A program made the translations under genes and the position numbers. The notes below the pieces were generated by a model. It was not told the DNA's origin. It worked only from the letters and a program-made list of their open reading frames with translations, and did no database searches. Shown here one piece after another: positions 7,925-16,336 of a stretch of DNA of 64,000 nt (the first letter of the stretch is position 1; the number at the start of each line of letters is the position of its first letter). Source of the stretch: Bog-473 sp963730395 (GTDB lineage: Bacteria; Actinomycetota; Acidimicrobiia; Acidimicrobiales; RAAP-2); the NCBI GenBank assembly GCA_963730395.1, contig CAVSSK010000021.1, positions 496,001 to 560,000 on the forward strand, given 5' to 3'.

Positions 7925-8926
7925 ATGCGACTCGAATCGTCAGTGACTTCCATCAGTTGGATCCCCTCGGAAGCGATCAGTGGGGTCATGATGAAGCTTC
8001 CGTTCGAATGGGGTCTGGCCCATTATGACCAACCGCCCCCCGACGTTGTGGGCGACCTCAACGAGCTCCGAGAGGCCGATCGATTTCGATTTGCCAACGT
8101 CCTCCGCGCGTGGATTGAGGTGGAGGGCGGGCGCATCACCAGTTGGGGTCAGTCGGGGGAGGGGTTGATCGGCTCGACGACCCTGCGGGTCGGCAGTCGG
8201 CAAGCCACCTTCCAAGCGACCTCTCTTCCTGACCTTCGTCCTGACCCGACCGTCACCGACGACGCGGTCGTGTTCACGCAGACAGCGGGAGGGCGCACTG
8301 GTGTTCCCGCACCTCGTCGGGTGCGACGTGCTCCGTTCGTACAGTTCTCCGCTCCACTGGCCTGGACGACACTCCAGCTGACGCTCCGAGCTGACGGGGT
8401 TTCTGAGCACGAGTTGGCCGGAGCAAGCCCGTTCCCCCGCCATTGGGTCTATGGGTCAACGGGCCAACTGGAGAAGAAGAGCGGCCTGGTTGACTTTTCG
8501 GATTGGTCCAAGAACGCATTCGGTCGTCACAGTCCGTGGGGTGACTCAGATTCACCTGCGCTGAGCACCGCCGTCGAGACAGCTCTCGAGCGAGAGTTGT
8601 CGGTTTCCCTGATGCAAGGTGATGTCAAACCGCTCATCCGTTCGGTGCGCGCCGGTGACGTGATCACCGAGGAAGGGGCCGAGGAGTCAGAGGTCTTTCT
8701 CATCTTGGATGGAGTGGTGAGTGTGGACGTCAATGGCGAGCTACTGGCAGAGCTCGGGCCCGGTGCCTTGCTGGGGGAGCGCGCCCTTCTCGAGGGAGGG
8801 AAGAGAACCTCGACATTACGGGCCGTCACGGGGACCAAACTTGCCGTTGTCCCTGGCGATCATCTCGACCGCGATGCGCTTACCGAATTGAGCAAGGGGC
8901 ATCGACGCGAAGAGGAACGCCAATGA
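7925..8926 (+). CDS. Cyclic nucleotide-binding domain protein with unknown N-terminal domain
   Basis: 333 residues; ATG at 7925 follows 'GAGGAGGAGCT'. Residues 1-230 form an unassigned domain beginning 'SSVTSISWIPSEAI', with 'KLPFEWGLAHYDQPPP'. Residues about 238-325 are a cNMP-binding beta-roll: 'IRSVRAGDVITEEGAEESEV', 'FLILDGVVSVDVNG' and 'LGPGALLGERALLEGGKR', where G-E-R-A resembles the phosphate-binding cassette (G-E-x-A-L ... R-x-A/S). It is a likely receptor for cAMP or a related nucleotide. It ends 15 bp from the convergent MBL gene and 1.3 kb from an FHA-cyclase. Confidence 0.87.
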   Translation: MRLESSVTSISWIPSEAISGVMMKLPFEWGLAHYDQPPPDVVGDLNELREADRFRFANVLRAWIEVEGGRITSWGQSGEGLIGSTTLRVGSRQATFQATSLPDLRPDPTVTDDAVVFTQTAGGRTGVPAPRRVRRAPFVQFSAPLAWTTLQLTLRADGVSEHELAGASPFPRHWVYGSTGQLEKKSGLVDFSDWSKNAFGRHSPWGDSDSPALSTAVETALERELSVSLMQGDVKPLIRSVRAGDVITEEGAEESEVFLILDGVVSVDVNGELLAELGPGALLGERALLEGGKRTSTLRAVTGTKLAVVPGDHLDRDALTELSKGHRREEERQ

Positions 8927-8941
8927 GCTCTGTCTCGTACT

Positions 8942-9784
8942 TCAGTCTCGCCGCGGCAGGTCGATGATCATCCCCTCGGCTGCGGCATCCACCCGCAGCC
9001 CGGCACCACTGAAGCTGGCGACAATCTCGTCGATGGCGTCGTCGGTGCGGGACGGCTCGTGGTGAAACAGCAGGACTCGTCCGGCGTGTGCGGCACGTGC
9101 AAAGCCGACGGCGTACCCGCAGGAGGCATGGCCCCAACTGATTCGTGATGGCAGTTCGGCGTCCGTGTACTGCCCGTCGTGGATGAGCAGGTCGCACCCT
9201 CGCGCCAGTTGCATCGCCGTGTCGTGGTGTTCGCCGAGCTCGTCAGTCCCGGGTCCGATGGACGTCGGCGAATGGTCGCTGAGGTACGCAATCGTCGACT
9301 TGCCATCTGAGATCCGGTACCCGAAACTACGGCCACCCTTGTGGGGGATATCGAGTGCCGTCACGGTGAATCCTTCGATCTGGTGCTCCCCTGCTTCAAG
9401 CGCTGAGAACCGCCACTTGCCTTGCAGCTCCGAAGGAGTGATGGGAAAAAAGGGAGCGGACATCATTCCCGTCAATACGTCCTCGGGATCACCTTGTGAC
9501 GGTATGAAGAGCTCGACACTCGCATCGGGGCGATCACCGGCAACGAAAAAAGGGAGACCCTGGGAATGGTCCCAGTGCAGATGCCCGAGCAGGATCGCGC
9601 CACGGAATGGCTGGCCCTCGAGCAGTGCGGTGACGCGGCGAATGCCGGTTCCGGCGTCAAGGATCAAAGATGGCGGTTGTCCGTCATGACACAAGGCCAC
9701 GCACGACGTATGACCCCCGTAGCGGACGAACTCGGGCCCTGGTGCGGGCGTCGAACCCCGAACACCGCAGATGATTACCCTCAC
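8942..9784 (-). CDS. MBL-fold metallo-hydrolase (phosphodiesterase-like)
   Basis: 280 residues with GTG start. It opens 'MRVIICGVRGSTPAPGPEF' and carries the metal motif 'GHLHWDHSQGLPFF' (HxHxDH, with W at the second x), then 'YLSDHSPTSIG' and a later His in 'LLFHHEPSRTDD'. This is the layout of the COG1235/PhnP-like branch, which includes cyclic phosphodiesterases. It is soluble. Placement beside a cNMP receptor and two cyclases suggests nucleotide turnover, but the substrate is not visible in the sequence. Confidence 0.88.
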   Translation of the reverse strand: MRVIICGVRGSTPAPGPEFVRYGGHTSCVALCHDGQPPSLILDAGTGIRRVTALLEGQPFRGAILLGHLHWDHSQGLPFFVAGDRPDASVELFIPSQGDPEDVLTGMMSAPFFPITPSELQGKWRFSALEAGEHQIEGFTVTALDIPHKGGRSFGYRISDGKSTIAYLSDHSPTSIGPGTDELGEHHDTAMQLARGCDLLIHDGQYTDAELPSRISWGHASCGYAVGFARAAHAGRVLLFHHEPSRTDDAIDEIVASFSGAGLRVDAAAEGMIIDLPRRD

Positions 9785-9788
9785 CGGC

Positions 9789-10047
9789 TCATGGTCCGAA
9801 CGGTGTTCCAGCGTTGAGCACTTGGGTCGCGGCCCGGACTACGGAGCAATGGTGGCTCGACAGTCGGGACCTTCCGGCGGAGGGCCTTGAGGCGTCTTGG
9901 GGCTCCGATGAGGTCTCATCATCCAGTGGATCATCGTCGACCACGGTGATCTGCGCCAAGAGTGCATCGTCGTCGTAATCGTGAAAGACCTCCTCGTTGG
10001 GCGCTGGGGTGAGATAGCCAGCGTCGAACTCAGAGCTGATCGCTCTG
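9789..10047 (-). pseudogene. Relic of the kinase-associated membrane protein (C-terminus only)
   Basis: The minus strand encodes 'DAGYLTPAPNEEVFHDYDDD' and 'ALLAQITVVDDDPLDDE'. It matches the cytoplasmic tail of the protein at 11331-12479 ('GYLTPAPVEEEYDDYDEN', 'VLLAQIVVLDEDPLEED'). Nothing of the membrane part remains, and a kinase gene is missing. It lies directly upstream of, and divergent from, an FHA-cyclase, the same order as the intact cassette, so it marks a partly deleted duplicate. Confidence 0.68.
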
Positions 10048-10264
10048 GGCACGAGTTTGAATTTACAATGTGGTGCTACCACTATGGGAAGAAGGCGCAA
10101 GAGGCGTAGGATAGTGAAAAGTATGGAACACGGGGTTGCCGTTGCCGATCCGATGTTGCGGATTCGGCGGGCAGTGGTCGGCGGCAGTGCAAAGAGGCTC
10201 TTTCGGGAGCCTCTGCACACGAAGACGGGATGAACAGCCAAGTTCATTAAGCGAGGAGTCGTGA

Positions 10265-11248
10265 TTGGGAGTGGCGAAAGACCCATTCGCCCACGTGGTT
10301 CTTGATCCGGGAACGGCTGGTGAAGCCACGTATCCCCTCTTTGATCGGCTCTTTGTCGGGCGGGAGTGTGCTGGAGTCGATGATGCGCATCGCATAGTGC
10401 TGAGTGACGATCTGGCGATTTCTCGTAATCACCTCGAATTGCGAGTGGACCCCGAACGTGCGATTGCCGTGGTCGTCGATGTCTCAAGCAATGGCAGTCG
10501 GGTCAATGGCATCCGTATTGAACGTTCGGTCGCGGTTCCGCTCAATCCCGGAGACGTTATCCGTTTGGGAGAACATGCACTCGAGCTCAGGGTTCTTTCG
10601 GCGACAACTCATCCGGTTAGACAAGTTGAGTCACGTTCGACTGTTTCCATCTCCAACCCCATCACGATGGCATTAGTGGTTGGAGATCTCATCAACTTTT
10701 CAACGGTTTCCGAGCAAGCTGATCATCAGGTTCTTGCCCGGGACATCGACGTTCTCTACTCCGAGCTGCGAAAGCTCCTCAACGCACATCGAGGAACCTT
10801 GGTCGACTATGTCGGGGATGCATTCTTTGCCGGTTGGGAGCTCGATGTCGATGCCGACGCACCAGCCAAGGCGCTGAGTTACGCCCTCGCAGCCGCCGAA
10901 CTCGTCTCCGAATTGACGCCGACCTTCGAGCTACGAAACGTCGACGGATCACCCCTCCGCATGGGGTGGGGAATAACGATGGGGTCGGTGATCATGCAGC
11001 TGATGCCGGGTGCGGTCGTGATGGTCCTTGGCGATGCCGTCAATTTGGCGTTCCGGATGTCGAGCATTGCCGGCCGCGAAGGGCGCCCACAGATTCTCGC
11101 CACCGAAAATGTGCGCCAAGCCGCAGGCGAGTCGTTCGTCTACGGTGAACCGGAGTCCGTCACGGTGAAAGGAAGAGTCACGGTTGAGACGATCTATGGA
11201 GTTTCGACCGGCTGTTCGGGCCCTGGCGAGACCGTAGTCGGACGCTGA
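10265..11248 (+). CDS. FHA domain - class III nucleotide cyclase fusion (copy 1)
   Basis: 327 residues; TTG at 10265 behind 'GCGAGGAGT' (GTG at 10271 is an alternative). Residues about 10-110 are an FHA phosphothreonine-binding domain: 'LFVGRECAGVD', 'LAISRNHLEL' and 'VSSNGSRVNG'. Residues about 135-315 are a class III cyclase: 'VVGDLINFS' (metal Asp141), 'DYVGDAFFAGWE' (Asp185) and 'LGDAVNLAFRM' (Asn260, Arg264). The Lys usually two residues before G-D is Asp181. No membrane segment. It would bind a phosphorylated partner, probably a target of the nearby kinase, and make a cyclic nucleotide. Close paralogue of 14599-15570. Confidence 0.9.
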   Translation: MGVAKDPFAHVVLDPGTAGEATYPLFDRLFVGRECAGVDDAHRIVLSDDLAISRNHLELRVDPERAIAVVVDVSSNGSRVNGIRIERSVAVPLNPGDVIRLGEHALELRVLSATTHPVRQVESRSTVSISNPITMALVVGDLINFSTVSEQADHQVLARDIDVLYSELRKLLNAHRGTLVDYVGDAFFAGWELDVDADAPAKALSYALAAAELVSELTPTFELRNVDGSPLRMGWGITMGSVIMQLMPGAVVMVLGDAVNLAFRMSSIAGREGRPQILATENVRQAAGESFVYGEPESVTVKGRVTVETIYGVSTGCSGPGETVVGR

Positions 11249-11330
11249 GGTCGTCAACCTCAAAGTCCAACACCCTCTTCCTACGTCGACGACGGTTCCG
11301 GCCCGGCCGCCACGGAATGCGCCGTGGAAA

Positions 11331-12479
11331 CTACGGCGGATCGGTGGGTCGGCTGTCGGGCACGTTGCTGGGCCGGCTCACGGAGTCGCCGGTGGGCCGG
11401 CTGTCGGGCACGTTGCTGGGCCGGCTGACCGGGTCGCCGGTGGGTCGGCTGTCGGGCACGTTGCTGGGCCGGCTGACGGGGTCGCCGGTGGGTCGGCTGT
11501 CGGGCACGTTGCTGGGCCGGCTCACGTGCCCGCCGGCGGCCACATCCGCCGACGCTCCGACGAGGCTCAGGCTGCGGTCGTCCTCCTCGAGCGGATCCTC
11601 GTCGAGCACGACGATCTGAGCCAGGAGCACGTTTTCGTCATAGTCGTCGTACTCCTCCTCGACGGGTGCCGGCGTCAGGTACCCGAGGGCGAAACCGGTG
11701 GCACTGGTCAGAATGAGCAGGGGCAGCCAGCGGCCCGTACCGGGTGTGAAGATGTTGAAGACCGAGAGGGTGAATGTCAGCACCAGGCCGACCCCGAATC
11801 CGGGGATGAGGAAGCGCACGCCCCGCAACCAGCGATTCTGGGGCAGCGTGTGCCGCGCCATGGCTAGAAGTGCAAGTACGAGCGACGACACCGTCAGCGC
11901 GAGCACGGCGAGCCCGAAGAGCCCGTAAATCGATGCCAGCGAGCCGTGCACGTGTGCCACCAATGATTGCGACGCGATGGCGGTGCCGTCAGGAGCGAGC
12001 AAGGTGACGGTCGCTGCCACCAGGCCGGTGGCTTGGCTCCCGATGCCGCTCAGGGTGATCGGGAAAGTGAGGGTCTTGACCCGACCGGCTGGGACGACCA
12101 AGCCCACCGCCGAGTCGTAGGAGAAGAGGGGGAGTCCCACCACCGTCCCCTCGAAGCGGACCGTCGAGACCGTCACGGTCGAGCCGCTGTGGTTGAGGAC
12201 CGTGATACGCAGGTTCGTCAACCCTGTGGGATACAGCTCGACCGGATGGGCGTCCGAGGAGGTTGCCGCCGGCTGCCCGTTCACCGCCACGCTGAAACCA
12301 ACGCCGCTCGTAGCTTGGGCTGCCGTGGCGGGGAAGCTGATGGCCGCCAGGACAGCCAATGGCGCAAGCAGCGGCAGGACTGCCGCTGCGACCCAGCGCG
12401 TCCGGCGCGGCCGACGCGCCTCGAGGGCCGGTGAGGGGACAAAGCCCGACCGCCCCCGATCCTGTCCGCGACCCGGCAT
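11331..12479 (-). CDS. Membrane protein coupled to the Ser/Thr kinase, with C-terminal 16-residue repeats
   Basis: 382 residues. A membrane anchor or signal segment lies at about 30-53 ('VAAAVLPLLAPLAVLAAISF'), followed by an extracytoplasmic beta-rich domain ('NGQPAATSSDAHPVELYPTG', 'NLRITVLNHSGSTVTVSTVR'), then TM helices near 186-208, 222-245 and 255-272. The cytoplasmic acidic tail 'GYLTPAPVEEEYDDYDEN' leads to four copies of 'VSRPSNVPDSRPTGDP'. Its ATG overlaps the kinase stop (TGATG), so the two are co-translated. The Ser/Thr-rich tail could be the phosphorylated partner recognised by the FHA-cyclases (inference). Confidence 0.82.
   Translation of the reverse strand: MPGRGQDRGRSGFVPSPALEARRPRRTRWVAAAVLPLLAPLAVLAAISFPATAAQATSGVGFSVAVNGQPAATSSDAHPVELYPTGLTNLRITVLNHSGSTVTVSTVRFEGTVVGLPLFSYDSAVGLVVPAGRVKTLTFPITLSGIGSQATGLVAATVTLLAPDGTAIASQSLVAHVHGSLASIYGLFGLAVLALTVSSLVLALLAMARHTLPQNRWLRGVRFLIPGFGVGLVLTFTLSVFNIFTPGTGRWLPLLILTSATGFALGYLTPAPVEEEYDDYDENVLLAQIVVLDEDPLEEDDRSLSLVGASADVAAGGHVSRPSNVPDSRPTGDPVSRPSNVPDSRPTGDPVSRPSNVPDSRPTGDSVSRPSNVPDSRPTDPP
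11346..11522. repeat. 48-bp tandem repeat, about 3.7 copies
   Basis: Units begin at 11351, 11399, 11447 and 11495 ('GGCTGTCGGGCACGTTGCTG') and differ at only a few bases. They encode the 16-residue Ser/Pro/Asp-rich repeats at the C-terminus of the membrane protein on the minus strand. Confidence 0.95.
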
Positions 12480-14353
12480 CAGCTGCCGACCTCGACCGGT
12501 GTGGGTGCAGCCGGCGGCAACGCCTTGCGCTTGGCCACCAGGACCAACCGGTTCGCCTGGCGAAGAGCGCGGGTCCGCTCACCGACGCGGCGACCGGCCA
12601 GTCCCGCCAGCAGCCCAGCCACCGCGCCGACCGCCGCGGCCAGGACGAACGGCGCCAGTGTTGGCGCGGTGATCCCCAACATCCAGCCCCACAGGGTGGC
12701 GGCCACTCCACCGAGCGCGCCCACCACGGCCAGGCCCACCACCGCTGCGGTGCGGTTGTCACGCCGACGACCCCGCCGGAGACTCCGCAGCAGGGATTCT
12801 GCGTAGGCCACCACAATCAGCAGCAGCACGATTCCGACGATACCGACGAAGGTGACGAAGGGGGAGCGCGTGGCCTGGACCCCGAAGTCGTCCGTCACCG
12901 TCCCCCCGGGGCCCGAGAGCTTCAGGGCGGCCGTCAGATTGCCCCCCACGATGTAGCGGCCGGCGCTGGCGTCCACCGTCGTCAACAATCCGCTCGGCCC
13001 GTGGACGAAGGGCGTCGACGTCGAATGGATGAATGCCACGCCACCGAGCGAGAGCACGAGCTGAGCGGTCGTGGGTACACCGGCGCCGGCGGGAAGATGC
13101 TGCACGCGGATGGGGATGAGGTTGTCGAGGTTGATGGGTATGCGCCCGCCTGCGGCCGGATCGTGACCGGCCACGATGACTGATCCGGGTCCGAGTACAG
13201 GTTTCGGACTCTGTGATCCGACCCCGAGGACTCCGAGGACGACGGCGAGCAGTCCGACGAGGGCGGCGGCCCACGCGAGACGGGCCGGAAACTCGGGAAT
13301 GGTGACTGGCGTCTTGCGGAGCGGCATCAGGTCGTCGATCTCGAGCCCGGTCCCGGCCGCCCCGCCTGCGTGCAGGTCGATGACCGGTCGGGTCACACCG
13401 CCGGTGCGGCCGGTGGAATCGGCGGTGCGAACGCTCGGCGCGTCCTGCGAGCTGGCCAGGATCGGGCCCGGCTCCCGGAGCTGTATGCCGGTGCGCTCGA
13501 GCCAGCCCGCGCCCCACGAGGCGCTGGCGGCGCGGCCGATGGCCACCCCGAACTCCTCGGCCGACGCGAACCGGTCGGCCGGATCGCGCGCCAGGGCCTG
13601 CATGACGACCTCGGAAAGCGGTCGGGGGACTGCCTGGGCGACGTCCGCCAGCGGGGTGGCGTCCTCATTGATGTGCCGCAGGACGGTGGCCAGTGATCCC
13701 CCGTCTTCGGGATACGGAAGGCGGCCGGACAGCAGCTCGTAGAGCATGACGCCGGCGGCATAGACGTCGGTCGTCGGCGCGAGGTCGGCCCCGCTGGCCT
13801 GTTCGGGGGCCATATAGGCCGGAGTACCGAGGATCTCACCCTCCCGGGTGGCGAGCGTGTCGTCCTCGCCGAGGACGCGGGCGATGCCGAAGTCGGTGAC
13901 CTTGAGCGCGTTGTCTTCGCCGAAGAGGACGTTCTCCGGTTTCATGTCGCGGTGCAGGACCCCGTGGAGGTGGGCGGCGCTCAGGCCCGAGCACGCCACC
14001 ATCGTGATGACACAGGCGGACCGCTGGTCGAATCCCCTGTCGACGAACCGGCTCCACACGGTGCCGCCACCGAGGCGTTCCATGACAAGGATGCAGGCGT
14101 CGTCGTGCTCGATGTAGTCGTAGACAGGGACGATGTGCGGGCTGTCGATGGACGCAAGGACCTTTGCCTCGGCCAGGAATCGCAAGCGCACCGACGGGTC
14201 GCTTACGAGGCCGGGCACCAGTTGCTTGATGGCCACGTCCCGCCCGAGTTGGCGATGTCGGCCGGCCACGACGATGCCGAATGCCCCGCGCCCCAACTCC
14301 CCACCGATCTCATACCCTGGAAGAGCGGCGGCCAGGATGCTCTCGATCTCCAC
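12479..14353 (-). CDS. Hanks-type Ser/Thr protein kinase with membrane C-terminal region
   Basis: 624 residues. Kinase domain about 14-275: Gly loop 'GELGRGAFGIVVAG', Lys43 in 'DVAIKQL', catalytic loop 'VLHRDMKPENVLF' (134-144), 'VTDFGIARV' (DFG 154-156), 'GTPAYMAPEQASG' (APE 182-184) and 'PYPEDGGSL'. All catalytic residues are present. A linker leads to TM about 358-377, an extracytoplasmic domain ('VQHLPAGAGVPTTAQLVLSL') and further TM helices about 490-600. The extra multi-TM tail differs from PASTA-type PknB kinases. It is first in a two-gene operon with the membrane protein and divergent from FHA-cyclase copy 2. Confidence 0.95.
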   Translation of the reverse strand: MEIESILAAALPGYEIGGELGRGAFGIVVAGRHRQLGRDVAIKQLVPGLVSDPSVRLRFLAEAKVLASIDSPHIVPVYDYIEHDDACILVMERLGGGTVWSRFVDRGFDQRSACVITMVACSGLSAAHLHGVLHRDMKPENVLFGEDNALKVTDFGIARVLGEDDTLATREGEILGTPAYMAPEQASGADLAPTTDVYAAGVMLYELLSGRLPYPEDGGSLATVLRHINEDATPLADVAQAVPRPLSEVVMQALARDPADRFASAEEFGVAIGRAASASWGAGWLERTGIQLREPGPILASSQDAPSVRTADSTGRTGGVTRPVIDLHAGGAAGTGLEIDDLMPLRKTPVTIPEFPARLAWAAALVGLLAVVLGVLGVGSQSPKPVLGPGSVIVAGHDPAAGGRIPINLDNLIPIRVQHLPAGAGVPTTAQLVLSLGGVAFIHSTSTPFVHGPSGLLTTVDASAGRYIVGGNLTAALKLSGPGGTVTDDFGVQATRSPFVTFVGIVGIVLLLIVVAYAESLLRSLRRGRRRDNRTAAVVGLAVVGALGGVAATLWGWMLGITAPTLAPFVLAAAVGAVAGLLAGLAGRRVGERTRALRQANRLVLVAKRKALPPAAPTPVEVGS

Positions 14354-14598
14354 TCGGTACCTCCGTAGGCAGACCCGTCAGCACCCCCAGCCGCCAAGTG
14401 GGAGCTGCGCGGGCGACCATAGCCCACCGGCGTTGCAAAGTCACTCTCCTTCGCCTACGGTCGCCACCATGGTGCAGCCCGAGGAGCACCCGTGCTCACA
14501 GTCGCCCCATTCGAGCTGAAACGCGGGGCTGCACTATTCTTCGGCACTGTGCCGAGGGTACGAACGGACCTCCTTGACACAGCGCTGGGCCGGGCCCG
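14354..14598. promoter_or_regulatory. Divergent promoter region between kinase and FHA-cyclase 2
   Basis: 245 bp separate two diverging start codons, so both promoters must lie here. A possible sigma70-like '-35' TTGACA-type match is 'CTTGACAC' at about 14573, but it is too close to the cyclase ATG to be convincing. No operator repeat stands out. Confidence 0.4.
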
Positions 14599-15570
14599 AT
14601 GAGCGAAGCGTCCAGCCCAGCGACGGCCGAAGGAGAGCCGTCCGGTTACGTCGTGGTCGATCCCGGCGGCCCCGGAGAGACCACCGTCCCCCTGTTGGAC
14701 CGGCTCTTCGTTGGTCGAGAATGCGCCGGTGTCGACGACGCCCACCGGATTCTCCTGGGCGACGACCTCGACGTGTCGCGCAACCACCTCGAGATCCGGG
14801 CGGAGCCAGAGGCCTCACGCACCGTGGTGGTGGACATCTCCAGCAACGGTACGCGGGTCAACACAACCCGCATCGAGCGCGCCGTGGCGGTGCCGCTCCA
14901 CAGCGGCGACCTCATACAGGTTGGGAGCCACGTCCTCGAATTCCGCAGCGCCGTCGAGACGACACAGAGGCCGGCGAGCGGCGGGCACCGGGCCACCACG
15001 TCCATCGCCACGCCCATGACCCTGGCCATCATGGTCGGCGACATCATCAACTTCTCGACCGTTTCGGAGCAGGCGGAGCAGGAGATCCTCGTCCGCGACG
15101 TCCACGCCCTCTACCACGAGCTCAAGGAGCTGCTCGCTCGCTACAGGGGCACTGTGGCCAATTACGTGGGGGACGCGTTCTTCGCCAGCTGGGAGTTCGA
15201 CGTCGATCCCAGCGCCGCGGCCAACGCCTTGAATTTTGCGCTCGCCGCCGACGAGGTGGTGGCGAAGTGCACGCCCGGCCTCGACCTCCGCTATGCCGAC
15301 GGATCGCCCCTGCGCATGGGGTGGGGTGCTTCGTTCGGGCCGGCGACCATGCAACTCATGACCGGCTCCGTCGTCGTGGTGCTGGGCGACGCCGTCAATG
15401 TGGCCTTCAGGATCTCGGGCATTGCCGGACGCGAGGGACGCCCCCAAATACTCGCCACGCAATCGCTCCGGGACGCTGCAGACGGCGGGTTTACCTTCGG
15501 CGACCCTGAGACGGTGGCAGTGAAAGGGCGGGTTGGCACCGAAACGATCTACGGTGTCTTCCCTCCTTGA
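14599..15570 (+). CDS. FHA domain - class III nucleotide cyclase fusion (copy 2)
   Basis: 323 residues, ATG start. FHA domain about 16-118 ('LFVGRECAGVDDAH', 'LDVSRNHLEIR', 'ISSNGTRVNTTR'). Cyclase domain about 140-320: 'MVGDIINFSTVSE' (Asp148), 'NYVGDAFFASWE' (Asp192) and 'LGDAVNVAFRISG' (Asn267, Arg271). The purine-recognition Lys before G-D is Asn188. Strong similarity to copy 1 over the whole length shows a local duplication. The gene diverges from the kinase, making FHA-dependent control by that kinase plausible. The product nucleotide cannot be assigned from sequence. Confidence 0.9.
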   Translation: MSEASSPATAEGEPSGYVVVDPGGPGETTVPLLDRLFVGRECAGVDDAHRILLGDDLDVSRNHLEIRAEPEASRTVVVDISSNGTRVNTTRIERAVAVPLHSGDLIQVGSHVLEFRSAVETTQRPASGGHRATTSIATPMTLAIMVGDIINFSTVSEQAEQEILVRDVHALYHELKELLARYRGTVANYVGDAFFASWEFDVDPSAAANALNFALAADEVVAKCTPGLDLRYADGSPLRMGWGASFGPATMQLMTGSVVVVLGDAVNVAFRISGIAGREGRPQILATQSLRDAADGGFTFGDPETVAVKGRVGTETIYGVFPP

Positions 15571-15612
15571 TCCGTTCGGCCCGGTGACCCGAAAGCCAAC
15601 GGCCAGGACCCA

Positions 15613-16250
15613 TCAAACTGACGCGAGGACGTCGGCCGCCCCGCGCCTCCTCCTCCGGCGAGTGCTCCCTCCGCCGGTGATCTGACCCCTGAGCAGGACG
15701 ACGCCGAGCAGCACGAAGACGCCGAACACGGCGGAGCTGCCCGCCGGCGACAAAGCTTTCGACGTCGCCACCACCAGCGCGAACGAGACGAAAGTCTTGG
15801 CGCCACACTTGGCCGTGATCGTCAGCTGGCCCACCTGATCGGGCGTCACCGCGGCGGAGAACGACCCTTGGCTGTTGGCCGTAGTCGAGCTCACCCGTCG
15901 GCCGTCGATGAAGATCGGAACCTCGATCCCCGGGGCGCATCCCGAGCCCCTCAACACCAGCGACTCCCCGGGCACGAGGGCTTTGCTGCTGAGCACCAGG
16001 CGTGATAGCGGCCCGGACGACACTGTCGACGTCGACGTCGACGCACGACGTCGACGGCCGCACGGTGCCCGGGGTGGAGCCCAAAGGGTTCGCCGGCGGC
16101 ACCGGGGCCACCGTCGACGGCCCCGTGATGACCGGGGTGGGGCCCAAAGGTTCCCCCCCGGCCCGCCGCCAGCGCCGGCGTGGCCAGCAGCACGACGGCC
16201 ACCCCGGCCAGTGCTGCGGCGAGCAAGAACGATTTCACGTGGTCGGCCAT
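15613..16250 (-). pseudogene. Secreted Ig-like surface protein with C-terminal anchor, frameshifted
   Basis: ATG at 16250 starts a clean signal peptide ('SFLLAAALAGVAVVLLATPA' then 'LAAG'). A Pro/Thr/Ser-rich linker ('GPTPVITGPSTVAPVPPANP') lies in a second frame, and a beta-sandwich-like domain ('SLVLRGSGCAPGIEVPIFID', 'AAVTPDQVGQLTITAKCGAK') plus a TM helix ('SSAVFGVFVLLGVVLLRGQ') and Arg-rich end lie in a third. The shifts fall at a C-run near 16150 and at a 'GACGTC' repeat near 16030, both indel-prone. A cell-surface adhesin-like or anchored protein is likely. Confidence 0.5.
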
Positions 16251-16336
16251 TCCCTCGGTTCCCTACGGCGGTCGCCAGGACAAACGGTAGCCGTGACGGG
16301 GTGCCGGCACACAATGGTAGCCGCGGCGCCGGAGCG

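Noticed and set aside
11346..11522. CRISPR-like array
   Set aside because: Units are contiguous 48-bp coding repeats without variable spacers; the same holds for the 126-bp repeats at 50921 and 59020-59560.
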